Assembly (NCBI GenBank): GCA_001600455.1
Contig: BCKC01000003.1
Location: 2,580,315 to 2,644,314 of the forward strand
Origin: Endocalyx cinctus
Taxonomy: Eukaryota; Ascomycota; Sordariomycetes; Amphisphaeriales; Apiosporaceae
Length of the DNA: 64,000 nucleotides
Direction of reading: 5' to 3'
Each line of letters opens with the position of its first letter. Positions within the stretch are counted from its first letter, which is position 1. The translations under genes were made by a program, and so were the position numbers. Positions 25,339 to 40,182 of the stretch are shown in pieces. The notes beneath the pieces were generated by a model. It was not told where the DNA came from. It ran no database searches and saw nothing but the letters and a program-made list of their open reading frames with translations.

Positions 25339-26722
25339 GTTAACTCCTTCCGTAAGGGTCGACGAGTACCGTTTATTTATTCATCCAAATCCTTAATGAC
25401 ACTGGCATGCTAACGAGTACTCTGTTTAAAACAATATAACCAGCCAAATGTTTTGAGAAAACGACTTGTTCGTGGTATGAAAAACTTAATAGACAGATAT
25501 CAAAGAAAATAGAAACAACAAAAAAGGAAGCATCAAGAAAATCCGATTGGAAAACATATAAGGAATCTTCACTTATCTAAAACATTACGTAGCGTTTCAC
25601 CAATAGGATCTATACTATACGAAAAGGGAGGTAGAGAAAAAAGGAAGCATCTACAGAGTCCTACCTGAGAGCTTACTCATACGAGTGCAAAATTAATATG
25701 AACTATTCAGTATATCTCTCTTATCCATTCTATGGTTGCTGATTTATTACTCTTTTGTCTCAACGCCATGTATGCACTCGAGGGAGTACAAGAGGAATGG
25801 ATTCATCTGGACTGTAAGAGTATGATTTTTACGAATGAGGAAAGACGACAAGCTGATTACGAGGAGTATTTCCTCTTTGCCCTTCGAGTCCAATGCGCGG
25901 AGACGTTTAAATAGAGTATTATTTCCCTACGAGTCTTCTATGTGCGGGTGGAAAGTCGGTCGAGTGCGGGTAGGGCTTGCGAGAAAGGAGAACAATGACA
26001 CCTCGATCCTCGAAAGTAGGGTTGAGCTCAAATTTAAGTTATTTGAAATTCTGCGCTGCGCTTCTTTCTTCTGTGTTACCTGAACTATATAAAGACATTT
26101 CTTTTTTCCAAATTTTTGCTTAATAGGAATCCTCCCAAAATCATTATGACGGAGAAGGAAAGGATACATTTGGAATACCCAAACGCCACGCAGCGAGCTG
26201 ATCCGATTGGCGTAACTACTACTGATCAGTTATCTGAAGGATTCAGCACATGGCGTGAAATGGATCTATACTATACTTGAGATGATTTAGATTATAAGGC
26301 TGAAAGTCGGAAAAAGAACGATTTTTCGTCCAATCGAAATTAGAGTCGCTCAAAGCTGGCTGGTAGGTAATATACTTGAACGTCCCACTTCGAATCCTTC
26401 GATCCAAAAGGGGCAAACCAAATTTCCCCCGAAACCAAGGCCCAGTATACGATCTCATCGTATCCATCAACGTGTATTAAACATTAAACACATTGTATTT
26501 TATCCAAATTTAAATATGTTTGAAAATACTGGTTTCATTTTAGATTTTAAGTTGAAGGGTTTGAACAGATAAAAAAAGCAAAGATACAGAGAGTTTTACA
26601 AGCTCGCATATCATATCAAATAATCATTTACTCATTTTGCTTTATAAAGTACTTGTAAGGTATACTCGAAGAAACTCTTGGCGGCCTAATCGTTTGCAAC
26701 ATTCCCTACTTCAGGTTTTACT
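25339..26722. other. Intergenic region, no gene seen
   Basis: Short open frames near 25730, 25840 and 26250 overlap on opposite strands and show no domain or intron logic. The left end is the promoter of the rhodopsin-domain gene; the right end is the 3' flank of phosphoglucomutase. Confidence 0.5.
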
Positions 26723-28682
<1,960 letters not shown>

Positions 28683-29427
28683 TATGTCGTATTTTAGTTA
28701 ACAAGCTTAAGAAATTGATTGAAAACGAGGTTTATTTAAGGCAACAATCTTCAGAAGCCCGAATAAATGTGAATGAAGAAGCTTGAGAATAATTTATTAC
28801 AAGCAATCAAGCTGCCAAAAATAGTGGCGACAGGGAGAATAGAGGGGAATTAGCTTGATGGCGGGGTAATAATAACAATACCTAATAAAAAAAAAAAAAA
28901 ACAGAGTCAAGTGGAATGAGGTCAATTCTCGATAAAGGGGGGGAGCGGGTAACCAACAAGGGAGCGCAATGACTTCATTTCACATGCAGATTCTATATGC
29001 GTGATATTCAGAGTATCTTACGGAGTAATTATAGATTAGAGTGTACGTATGTATAAAGCATTGGATGGTTTTATGTTACAAACTTACCACGTTCCAGGTC
29101 TTGACCAACCAATTGGACACCCCTTTTCTAGCAAACATCACTCGACGATGCTGTTTTCTTCGCCATTATCGTTCATCAATGAGGAGTAGCTGAAGATCTA
29201 TTGCTTCAATTAATGGAATTCTCTATTACGGTACGCCACAATTGAACCACTTCGGGAACTAATGACGTCTAGACAAGTAATTAAGCTCGAAATTCATAGA
29301 TAAGAATCTGTTACAAGGATTCTGGCTGTTGGTTGTAAATATATTTACTCTTTTAAAAGGGGGATTCCTTATAAATAGAAATTTTATATTCTTTTTTTTC
29401 TTCTTCTAGATATCATCAGCTGAGATG
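28683..29427. other. Intergenic region between PGM2 and REX2
   Basis: PGM2 promoter and leader, with a 14-base A run near 28888. TACGGAGT, a word recurring elsewhere in the window, occurs at 29019-29026. A T-rich stretch just before 29428 probably belongs to the REX2 3' UTR. Confidence 0.5.
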
Positions 29428-30038
29428 TTATGACTTGTCAAATATCACACTTTTATAATATCGTGCTTCAGCGATACTTTCCAGGATATCCTCTTTCGCC
29501 TGGTGGAGTCCTTCCTTCACCGGCGCGTTCCGCAATACCTCTCGAGGGCACCATCTTCTAATGGCCTCCTTCAAAGTGCTAACGTCTAGAATCCGGTGGT
29601 GCAAGTAGTCGACGACTTTCTTATAAGGTTCTTTTCTCAGGAATGCCCGGTCGGCGTGTACGCTGTTCCCGGCCAATAATGCCCCTCTTTCGGGAACATG
29701 TTTCTTGATATAAGCCAAAAGCTCATCAGCCGCCTGCTGGGGCGTCACTTTCGAGGCCAACACAGCAGCCGTTAAGCCACTCTTCCCGTGCGTCTGGGTG
29801 CACCAGTCGTCCATCTTGTCCATTCGTTCCTTCGTCTGATGGATCACTGTGCCCCATCCTTCCTCATCTACGACGTCCAACGTCCCAGTCGTGATGATGC
29901 AGAAGATCTCGATAATTTCCTCTTGGTCTGGGTCTAGGCCCGTCATCTTGGGGCACGGGTAAGCTGGAAGAAACCGTAGCAAGTGGAATTTACACTTACT
30001 TCGCAATCAATCCAAATTAGCGCATGATTACCAGCCAT
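29428..30038 (-). CDS. REX2: Oligoribonuclease, DEDDh 3'-5' exoribonuclease
   Basis: Two exons (30038-30000, 29946-29428) give 185 aa. The enzyme degrades very short RNAs to nucleotides, in yeast mainly in mitochondria. The exonuclease motifs are in order. ExoI is WIDCEMTGLDP, split exactly by the 53-nt intron before MTGLDP, with Asp11 and Glu13 as ligands. ExoII is NSVHADRAFL, and HHRILDVSTLKE follows. ExoIII is HQAKEDI, with the catalytic His and Asp; the common HRAxxDI Arg is Gln here. No mitochondrial presequence is visible, and the protein is nearly as short as bacterial Orn, so location is open. The ATG-proximal exon has only 13 codons. The acceptor CCCCAAG was chosen because the alternative CTTCCAG gives an early stop. 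Confidence 0.92.
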
Positions 30039-30845
30039 TTTCTCGGGATTCTCTTGTATAGCTTAATATATATATCCAATATATATTATTTAATTTGGGA
30101 TGTACTGAATAAATTTGTGTAGTGTCGAAGAGGTATAATTACAGCAGTGCTAAGGGAGTTATAGTGGACGCTATACAAAATTGATCGGTCACGGTTTAAG
30201 CCCCACTTCAGGGACTCAGATGCCGCAAGGTGACTTTCATAAGCCTAAATAATAGCTATCATTACCACATAAAATATCACTGAGGCCCTACAAGTTAGTT
30301 GGGTGAGCCCGTTAATTGGGGTTACTCTTACCAAGGTATAAATTGCTTATTTACAAGTATACATTTGATAATTATTTGGCTTAAACCGAGAACAAGAAAA
30401 GAACGTTAACGGCCTGGTTCGTCACTAGTCCCCGATCTTAGGAACGGACCTGATGGTCATATAATGGCGGTCTTTCAGAAAGCATCCTGTGGATCATATT
30501 TTTCATCTGACAGATTTACCTGTTTAAGTCTTATCAATTCTTAGTTGACTAAACATGTCTCAGCTATCCCAAGTTGGCTTAACATTTGGCAACCCATAAC
30601 TGACGTAGCCCGGGTGACTCAGAGAGCCCGTACTAGTACTATTTATGCCGAGATGCCGTTGTTCGCCGGATCAAACTTCTTTACATATATAAAGGTGCAT
30701 CCCGTGAACTGAACTGATTCTTATGGTAGGAACCGTCTGACGTGAAGATTCTTAGGCATTTACAACTAAATATCTACAAGAAGTCGAGCTAAACGTAGCA
30801 CTGCTAATTCAACTTACTCTCAAAAAGGACAAGGAAGGAGAGAAA
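30039..30845. other. Divergent promoter region of REX2 and the methyltransferase
   Basis: About 800 nt separates the two divergent start codons. AT runs (TATATATATCC) lie near 30065 on the REX2 side. No gene was seen. Confidence 0.5.
30686..30694 (+). promoter_or_regulatory. Probable TATA box of the methyltransferase gene
   Basis: TATATAAAG lies 152 nt before the start codon, an exact TATA-type match in a plausible position. Confidence 0.5.
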
Positions 30846-31631
30846 ATGACAACGATCACGCCGTCAACCGGGACAGATTCTTCCATGACATCTATTCGTT
30901 ATCTTCCTACTAATGAAGCCTACGATCGTTGGGCAGCCGTATACGACAGTGACGGCAACTTCCTTCAGGCCATGGACGACGTGGAGATGACGAAGACACT
31001 ATTTCCCCGTCTCTTAACCTCCATAACGACCCCGAAGCCGTGGCGAGTCATAGATCTAGGGTGCGGTACGGGCCGCAACACCGCACGTCTAATCGCCACC
31101 TCCGATTTTTCGGAAGTCGTGGCTCTGGATTCAAGCCAGGGAATGCTTGATGTCGCTAACCAGAGACTTCAAAAAGCACGAGATGGCGCCGGTGCCACAA
31201 ATTTAAAATTAGAAGTCTTCGATATGCTCGACGATCCGAGTCCACCTATTGAGACCCTAGCACGTGCAGATGCGGTGATCAGCACCCTCGTCGTGGAGCA
31301 TGTTCCACTGCCGACATTTTTCTCGCACGTCTCGCGGATGCTAAAGCCTACAAGTGGCATGCTCTTGCTCACTAATATGCACGCCGATATGGGAGGAATC
31401 AGCCAAGCAGGGTTCGTAGATCCCGCTACAGGAGAGAAGATCCGGCCCAAGAGTTACGTGCATACTGTTCCTGATATAATCTCCGAAGCAGCAAGATGGG
31501 GATTAGAAATCTTGGGAGAAGTAGAAGAAAGGACAGTTACCGAAGATATGGTGCAGAGATTAGGCGAGAGGAGTAAGAAATGGGTGGGAATTGCATGTTG
31601 GTTTGGAATGTTGTTTAGAATAGCTAAATAG
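30846..31631 (+). CDS. Class I SAM-dependent methyltransferase
   Basis: An intronless gene of 261 aa. The Rossmann methyltransferase fold is clear. Motif I is VIDLGCGTGRN (Asp70, Gly72-Gly76), which binds the methionine part of S-adenosylmethionine. The post-I acidic residue is in VVALDSSQGML. Motif II/III is DAVISTLVVEHVPL, and a beta strand after HVSRMLKP reads GMLLLTNMHADM. The N-terminus YDRWAAVYDSDGNFLQAMDD is the usual entry helix of small-molecule methyltransferases of the UbiE/Methyltransf_11 kind. The substrate cannot be told from sequence. It is divergent from REX2, with its own TATA box, and no partner biosynthetic genes adjoin it. The C-terminal WVGIACWFGMLFRIAK is hydrophobic. 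Confidence 0.9.
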   Translation: MTTITPSTGTDSSMTSIRYLPTNEAYDRWAAVYDSDGNFLQAMDDVEMTKTLFPRLLTSITTPKPWRVIDLGCGTGRNTARLIATSDFSEVVALDSSQGMLDVANQRLQKARDGAGATNLKLEVFDMLDDPSPPIETLARADAVISTLVVEHVPLPTFFSHVSRMLKPTSGMLLLTNMHADMGGISQAGFVDPATGEKIRPKSYVHTVPDIISEAARWGLEILGEVEERTVTEDMVQRLGERSKKWVGIACWFGMLFRIAK

Positions 31632-32333
31632 GAGACAAAAGTAGAGGTTGAGATACACTAATACAATACGAGCGATATGCCCGATAACTTCGCTATAACA
31701 ATATATTAGGATAATTACTTATACTTACTATGTATACAGGGCTACCTGTTAAGTACTGTAGCATGTATTTTAGGTAATGATTGACCTCACATGCTGACAA
31801 GTACAGTTGTTTTAGGTAGATGCTTTCAGGTATTACACAATGACCGGGTCCCGCTAAAACTAGGAACCGTCAGGGGAGGTCTTCACTTCCAAGGTCCGCT
31901 AACATCATAGATAACAGATATAGCTCAGGCAGCTAGGTAGTAACTATAGCTCATTAGTGTAAACTGTAAACATTATCTTCAGTCTATTTCCCCTGTGAAC
32001 CTTTTTGTCTTTTCTCATCTCACTCTTTTGCTGGTTTAACAAAACATATTTTTATACATGATTTTAACTGATAAATCGATCGCGATCCTCTTAATATTGC
32101 TTGCGACAAATTATCTTGTATATGCGACTTGTCTGATCAGAACCGACCTTATATTTATCTATAGGCGAAATACTATAGAACCTGGACCCTGACTCCAGTC
32201 GAACTATATCCATTCATTATTTTATCTTCCAACACTACCTAATCGAGATCGACCGAGTCCTAGCGCAAAGCTGGGGGGTTATGCTGAAGCTGTACAGATA
32301 TTTAGCTATTCAAGTAGCTAGACGATTGCTTGA
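31632..32333. other. Intergenic region, no gene seen
   Basis: AT-rich spacer between two plus-strand genes. No structure beyond short TAGGTA-type words was recognised. Confidence 0.5.
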
Positions 32334-35300
32334 ATGCCCCCCTTGAACCCTTTTCTGGCAGCCTTTTTCAGACCCGGCAATTCCATCGCATCCCAGTGCA
32401 CACCCGTACATCATCATATCCTACTTGTTCCGACTACCGAGTTCCTCCTCACCTCCCGCGAGACCGAAGGCGGCTTATCTCTAGCAGACTTTGTTGCTTC
32501 TGATGAGTTTCTGGGAAGCCATGTGCTCCGGATCCCCAGCGCGCCCAATATCGCGGGAGGGAAGGATGCCGTCGGAAGTTTGCGCGAGATACGAGGCAAA
32601 GCGAAACAGTATAATACCTTAAATGGTCGCAGTGTAGTTATAAAAGATGCATTTGTTTATAGTAATAAAGGTAGTTCTTCTTCCCTGGTTTCTACCGCTG
32701 ATCTCATCTGGTCTTGCCTCTGACTTCAAGACTTATTTTAGGGTTTAAAATCCTTGCCCAGGCACAATTACTGGGCGACTCTCTATGGTACGCCGATACG
32801 TTAGAACCTCGACAATGGTTGTTATACTTCATTTCGCGACCTTTGGTTGGCATGTGGGATGATATAGAGATCCCACGTGCCATCTTCAGCCCGGGAATGG
32901 CGAAAAGAAAAGCTGCCGAAGCCAGTCAGGCGACCGCTATCGAGAATGGAGAACCGGCACTTCCTAGGAAGAAGGAGATCAAGAGTTTTCATGACCTTCT
33001 GAACCATTTTCCTATTATTGCCAGGCAGATGCATTCAGGCCTAGAGAAGTTATTTAAAGAATTCACATTTGTTTTCGAGAAACCGCTGCCTCCGCCGCCC
33101 TCTGCTACGCACATACCGGATCCTTTGCCCGATGGTCCGATTGCTACTGCTATGAAGAAAGTTCGCTCAAATAGCTCCTCATCCCGATCCGCTACCGTTA
33201 ACGGCCAGAGCTCCACACGAACGATAGAGAACTTCTTCGCCGAGGACGACGAGGATGTCATGAGAGCCTCATTAGAAACAGCCGTGACAAATGCCATCGA
33301 TCTTTTTCAAAATGTCGATAAACAGCAGCTGTCTATGTTGGGCGCCACAACGGAGCTTACGGGACCGCTCGTAGAACGACTGATCGAAAAATATGTCACG
33401 GAAAACGTACATAATTTGATTTGGCCCCGACTCTGCGCCTTGCGACGCCCAGAAGATGCGGAATTAGAAGCCAAAATAAGACAAATGGAATACATTGATA
33501 TCTCACAGCTGGGTATTGCAATAGATGGTGGTCATAAAGGGAAGCGTGACCTGATCATAAGGTTAGGCGAAGCTGTTAACGAGTTCCGCAAGATGAATAC
33601 CGCTATGAGTGCGCCGGAAATGATGGAAATCCTACTTTCTACCATCAAAACCACGACGCAATCCGCTGAACGTGGAGAAGTTAGCAGAGGACACGGAAAA
33701 TCTCCAGAAAAAACAGTGCTTACGATCAATGCCGATACCCTTGTCTCTCTTCTTCTCTATGTCGTGATTCGGGCAGGTGTCAAATACCTGCAGGCTCGCC
33801 TTCTTTATATGCGAAACTTCATCTTTATTGACGATGTCGATAGTGGCGAGATGGGATACGCCCTGAGCACCTTCGAAGCCGTTTTGTCGTACTTGTTTGC
33901 AGAGTCGGGCAGTCTTAGAAGAGCTAGCCGACGAAATAAAGCCTTATGGGACGCGATCTCCAATGGTGATGTAAGCGAGCTCACTAAGATCATGAATCCA
34001 GACACAGATGCTATCGAGGACGAACCACCGTGTGAATCACCGATATCAAACCACGCCCCCTCCGTTAGCTGGAGCATGGTCAACGGTTCTTCTAGAAGGT
34101 CGTCCATCACTCTGGCCCCATCTGAACTTTACTCGCGAGGGTCTGGGCTGAGCCATGTGTTCCCCTTCCAAACATCTTCGTCCGATGATTTACCGAGATT
34201 TCCGATTAAGAAAGCCAAAAGAGTATCCATGGATGTCAGGAGCATGTCAAGTAGCTCGGAATACTCATATCATTCCCTGGCGGCAAGTATCACGACCATG
34301 GGTAGTGGCCTCGAAGGCGATACGTCTGTTGAACGATTGTGCCAAACGCAAGATTCATTCGGAGAATCGGTATTGATGATGGCGATACAGCATGAAAAAC
34401 CCGAGACGCTTAAATATCTTCTTTCATTGAATCATCTTTTCCCACCCGAAACTATTTTAGATGATAGTAATAATGAAGGAACTACGTTGCTCAGCGCCGC
34501 TGTCCAATTAGGACATATGGAGTTGATTAATATCTTACTCGATTTTGTCTTAGCATCTGTCCCGGAGTCGCGAATACGACAATACATTTCGCTGCAAGAT
34601 TCTCGAGGTCGCAGCCTTGGTCATTATCTTTTCCACGCACCTGCTTTGATAAGTCGAATTGGACATATAATTCCTTGGCGGCAAAGGGACAGAAATGGTC
34701 AGACGCCATTATTTGCGCTTTGTCGATCTTACGACCATCCAAACTATTCTCAGATGGTCAAGAATGGCCTCAATGCTGCGACTCTCAGCCAAGCAGATGG
34801 GCAACCGCTTCACGTAGATGATCATGTGGATTCTAAAGGAAATACTCTCCTTCATATTGTCAATGATCACCAGTTGACCATACAAATCCTAGTTCAATGC
34901 GACGTGAATGTCAATGCAATGAATGACAGGAGATTTACAGCATTGATGATGGCAAGTAAATACGGTCGGTTTGAGATGGTAAGAGCACTATTCTCGGACC
35001 CTAGAGTAGATATTGCAGCACGAGATGCCCGTGGTTTAACAGCGGTTGAGCTTGCGAAGGATGATGATGTGCGCAATAAGATTGACGACTTGACACTCTT
35101 CACTATTATTCCAGGCCAGGATGGGCGAGTCACTGGAGTGGTGAGGTCGTTTTTGGTGGAGGATGCTACCGTCCGCCTCATATTGAAGTCTGGCGCACCG
35201 GAAAGCAAAAACAGTTATACCGTGACAACTTGTCGCCGTTCCATGGGGGACTTTGAGCGTTTGGCTGATCTACTTGCCGTGGAGAACCCAGCTTCTTGGA

Positions 35301-36421
35301 TACCCAAAGCAAACAATCAACGAACGCCGTTTCAAATACCATCGAAGCCCTCGAGAGCGGTTTTGAAGGACATACAGATACGTACTAATTGGTTTCTCAA
35401 GATCATGCTGGCACACCCTACCTTTGCGACACATGAAATGTTATGGGAATTCTTCCTCGTTCCCGACCTTCAAGCTGATATGATGGAAGAACGAAGCCGT
35501 CTAAAGGCAGAGACGAGGGTTGAAAAAATTCGGGACGAATATGAGCCGCTGGAGGACATACGCGAGGTAGAGCAATTCGTAGATCACGCCCGTGACATGG
35601 TCCGTAGCGTCAACTATTCCACGAAAAGCGTGGCGCGACGAGCTAATACCATCGGCGTCGTGGCAAGTGGTATGTTCGCGTCTTTGTTTTTCTTTTCTTA
35701 ATACTATTACGGACAGACGCTTACCTGTACTTTAGATCTATACGATTCGCTAAAACTACTCTCTCGCGGAGTCGCAAACCTCGCCTTTCTCCCGCCAACC
35801 CACATACTGGCGTTCGAGGCCTACGTTGACACTTTATCTCCACCCGCATCTAACCCCTCGCATTTCTTCCACCATGCGTTCCTCGCCTTGCAATCCACCA
35901 TCCAGGCTATGTTAACTGCTCTATCGCGTCCACCTCAACTGGTATCTCAAATAACCACATCTCGAAAAGCTATAGAAAGGAGTTACAATTCCCTCTCTCG
36001 TTCTACCAGATGGCCGTTGGGGTTGTTGGATGAGACGCGCCAACGGATGAACGAAGAAAGAGAAGAAAAGGCGAGGCGTTCCGAGAAAGAGGTAAATGAA
36101 TTAAGCAAGGAGTTGCGCTACACGCAGCAGACAGTGGCAAATGAGCTGGCTGGATGGCAGGATATGCACGAGCGAGTAGGTCGCAAGGCCATCAAGGAAT
36201 TTGCTAGGAGCATGGTGATACTAGAACGAGAGCGTCTGCAAGGGATCAGGAGAGCATTGAGGAAGCTGCAAGATAATCCTCTGCCCCCTATGCCTAACGG
36301 TTACCTCCGAGCGCAAGAAGAGGAAGAGACTCAGGAGGAAGAAAGGGGGGAGAGCACCGCATCGGGTGGTACGACGGGGGCGAGTACAATATCAGCTGAG
36401 GATCGCACGGCTAATGCCTAA
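32334..36421 (+). CDS. VRL1: VPS9-ankyrin-PX-BAR protein, Vrl1/VARP-like
   Basis: Three exons (32334-32670, 32742-35669, 35736-36421) give 1316 aa. The order of parts matches yeast Vrl1, a VARP-like protein forming the endosomal VINE coat with an SNX-BAR partner. An N-terminal folded region spans about 1-150. A VPS9 domain at about 290-500 should activate Rab5-type GTPases, with ADTLVSLLLYVVIRAGVKYL and FIDDVDSGEMGYALSTFEAV typical. A disordered Ser-rich linker spans about 520-630. Ankyrin repeats at about 640-885 include GNTLLHIVNDH and RRFTALMMASKYGRFEMVRAL. A PX-like domain (about 905-1025) follows, with RRSMGDFERLADLLAVENP. A helical BAR-like end spans about 1030-1280 with a long charged coiled coil, and the tail is acidic. 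Domain assignment is by eye; the gene symbol is by architecture. Confidence 0.87.
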
Positions 36422-39400
36422 AGCAAGATCATCGAAGTGATATAGATAAGGGTGAATGTAATCAGCCCGGCTGCCGTGGGAAAACAGGAACCGTGAACAG
36501 CATAGGGTACGCCTTAATGAGAATAATGACAAGATCTTAATCAGGAAGGATTGTCACAATTTACATGACACCCTCCTTTTTTCCACTTATGATCACAATC
36601 AAAGAAACAAAAAGACACAAATCGAGAAAATGCGGGAGGCAGCCGATAAATTATATTATAAGGAAGCTTACGTCTACAATAGGATCAGCCTGGCCGTTAT
36701 GTTCCGGGGCCAAAAATGGGTGAATGGGGGCAGTGTCTTACCCCGTTTATACGCATTTCCTAGAAATCAACTCGTAGTTTGAAACACGGGGTCTCAAAAA
36801 GTGGCCGGTATGCATACTGAGAGATCTCACCGATCAAGGCTATAGATGAAAAATACAACTACGGATGAAAAAAAAAAAAAGAATACAACTATGGGGCGAA
36901 GAGAGATAAATGCCGAAGTTGGAAAAAAGAAAGAGAATGAAAAGTTCACCCCTGATACGAAAATTTCGCAGCCCCCAAAACCAAGGAAAATTGATTACAA
37001 TGTAATCAAGATGAAGAGTCATAAAGTAGGTGAGCGAATAAACGGGTATGGTGGATGGTTACGGAATGATGAAGATGGGCATAGTAGACATGTAGTCGGA
37101 GCGACGCGTCTTGAACACGTCTACTTTCTCCCAACCTCCTGACTTTAGCCCGACTGCCCGATTCTCACGGCGTTGTGCCATGGCATCATCCATTATATAT
37201 CATGCAGACAAGTTTGCAGCCAAGACCGAAAACAATACCGGGACTAACCTCGTCTACACTGAAAAAGACTGAGTCATGGCCACGTACCGGTGATCCGTCC
37301 TGCAAGTTGTCTTTTTCGAGGTAGGGAAGGATGAGTCACTCTGAACACGATGGTAATGTAGATCTGAAACAAATGACCGGAAGAGGAAAAGTTGAAACAT
37401 TGAATCAAATCAGCAGTATGTGTACTATAATGTTTCTCAAGGTGGGGTTCGAAAGTCATGTACGTGCTAGGTTTGGGTTACTTGCTTTTTAAAAAAACTC
37501 ATCGAGAGGTATATCGGTCGACCATCGACGGCCAATCGACTATCGTGTCAAGGTCGTGACGGATAACTTTGGACCCGATTGGATAACTTCATCTCTTGGC
37601 GCTACAGGGGGTCAACGGCGCGTGCTGAACTGCCAATCAGAAATGGGACCCTACAAATGTAACGATATACGATATATTTTAAGCGCTTCGCGGGGAGGTT
37701 GGTAAAATTACACAGACCCAGTCTTCCCGCCTTTCTCGCGCGCTTATTTTTTTTCTTATTATTGATGAAGGAGGGTAAGAAGCATGGCAAAAAGTAAAAT
37801 GATAGTCAAATATATGAGATTAAAAGCGGATTATCCGGTAAATCACTTCCCGTAGTGGCGCTTGATTATAAGGATTATTATCAATTTTTTTTTCTTCAGC
37901 GGCGCTTAATGATCCTTCAAGCTCCCTCCCCCCAAATCCGGAGTCTTTGTCGGTCAATACCGTCGGCGTCAAAAAAGTTGAAAAAGGTGATGGACATCTT
38001 CAACCATGCTTGTATCACCTGACCATGAGCAGTTTTTCTGTTCCTTGAAAGGATTCTCCCCGCTAACTTGGTAGTTCGTATACGAGACAAAGAGATGTCA
38101 CCGTAATCATTCTACGTAACCGCCTTACTGTATTCACCGACCCTCTCTCACCTTAAAACCAACTTTTTGGCCGTGTAGGCCTAAGGTCTCTTTAAAAGGA
38201 CATTTACGTACATCATACCCGTATAAATAAGCACGGCACAGACCGGACCGATCTCATGTGATGTTCAGTAACCGCCAGATTGAAGCCGTAGAACTCGGCG
38301 GCTACGTAATCTCGCCAAAACTTTCTTTGTCTTTCTTTCTTTGCTTCCTTTTTTGTATTGCATAACATAATCTCGCGCTTCTTGATTCCAAACTTGGGGG
38401 GGGTGAGGGGGGGTCCGGATCTTCATTTCAGATTAAACGCCGTGGCTCCTAAAATCGGAGAGCGGGAAATGAGATGAAAGAAATAAAAAAAGAGACGCCC
38501 ACACACACACTCGTACTAACACTTCGCATCCCCGGAATTTGATTGAACGGGTTAAGCGCAACCGCCAGCAATTTCTTTGTCTTAATGTAGATCATGCAAA
38601 TTTTTGAGGGTCTGCGACTAGATTTGCGACTTGACCCGATTGAAGGAGATTGACATGAGAACATTCCGGTTCATGCGCGGTAAAAATAAACGAAAGAGAC
38701 AGAAGCGCTGTTTCTTTTCGGTATTATTAGTATAGTATACTAGTATAGTATACTAGTATAGTATACAATATACAATATACTACAATATGTATACGTATAC
38801 TACCTTGGTATATTAATATTATGTTAGTATACCAGGTATTACTGTTGCTTTTCCACTTAACAGATCGTAGTGGATATTAAGCGACGCAATGTTACGCGGA
38901 GCAACCAAAAAAAAATGTGTCGCGCTATCTTTCGCTGTAGGCGACATGCGCATATACACACGCATAGAAATTGGAGTCGATCTTTGTTGTACGTGTTGAA
39001 CAAATCGCGATGGTTCTCAACGATTCTCGCGTCGAATAAATAATCGACCGCGTTCTTAGAGATACTTGAATGAAGAAAAGCCGGATTACTTAGTCAAGTT
39101 AAACTAATGCACAATCCTATCTAGACTCTTTAACAATATGACTCACAAAATGATCCTAGCTAAAAGGTATCGTCAATGTGCGATCCCGATTAGGAAACGT
39201 TGTATTCAAGCCAGCAGATCAGTGGCTCTCCCGTTGAAGTCCAAGTATCCATTCAAAATCCAGAATCGACGTATGTCCAAGTACTACCCCGGTCAACTTC
39301 TTAACCCTTGTCTACCGGGATTGTCAACTTTAAACTGAATACAGAAAATAAGACATGATCGTCCAGCGCAAACACTGTATCGTAAGCGCTCATTTGGCTT

Positions 39401-40182
39401 GTACATCAACGTGTTAACGACAACTTCATCTACACCGTCTGCTGCGCCTCTGTCATGTCTACCCAGAAAAAAGACCCCTGCCTCTACGTGCATATGTGGG
39501 TAGAGAAAGAAAAAAAAAGATACGTACCTCTTTGATATCCCATCTCGACCCAACTTCACTTTTGACTGCCCCCATCGTGCAGTACCGGGTCGAATTAGAC
39601 GTGACCAGACCGCAGACCGCGTGGTCTTTCCTCTGGTGTAATGATCATATTTTTTTTTTTCAACTACGGATGCAAATTCCATTTCTTTCTCCATGTTTCA
39701 GGTTGGCCTACATGCAGGCGGGCTACATCATCTATTAGAGCTGCAAGTGAAGCTGATTTTGATGCGGTCAATCGTGGGCCACTCATCCATCCCGTTCTGC
39801 ACATAAGAGCTGCCATATCCTCCCCATTCAACTCGATTATTTTTTTCAATCATTCAGTTTTCAGTTTCAACTTCAGGCCAATACAATCATTTTTCCTTTT
39901 CTGTCTGTTTCCTTTTCGTCATATCCATTAGATCTCTATTATTTTCTATTTTTTAAAAGAAGACGGACAAACTTATTCTAAACGACCCTGTCCCCATATC
40001 ATCGCTTCACGGCAAGAAAAAAAAAATATTGATTCTCATAAACTCTGATCTCAAATCGTTCGAATTCAAAAGTTTTCATTTTGGTGGAGCAGGTTCTCCC
40101 CTCTGTCCTATTTACGAATAATCTCATAATCATTCTATCTTTTGAGAAGACAAGAACGTTATATATCATAAAATCAGTCAAC
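36422..40182. other. Long intergenic region
   Basis: No convincing gene was found in 3.8 kb. A lysine-rich frame near 36846 and a basic one near 39138 lack any domain or homologue I know. The right part, from about 39800, is T/C-rich and probably holds the promoter and leader of the next gene. The direct AT repeats inside it are listed separately. Confidence 0.5.
38726..38832. repeat. TAGTATAGTATAC tandem/palindromic AT repeat
   Basis: The 13-base unit TAGTATAGTATAC occurs three times in tandem from about 38729, then decays into TATACAATA and GTATACGTATAC words. Each GTATAC is itself palindromic, so the tract could extrude a cruciform. It is a simple-sequence array, with no terminal repeats or ORF. 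Confidence 0.65.
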
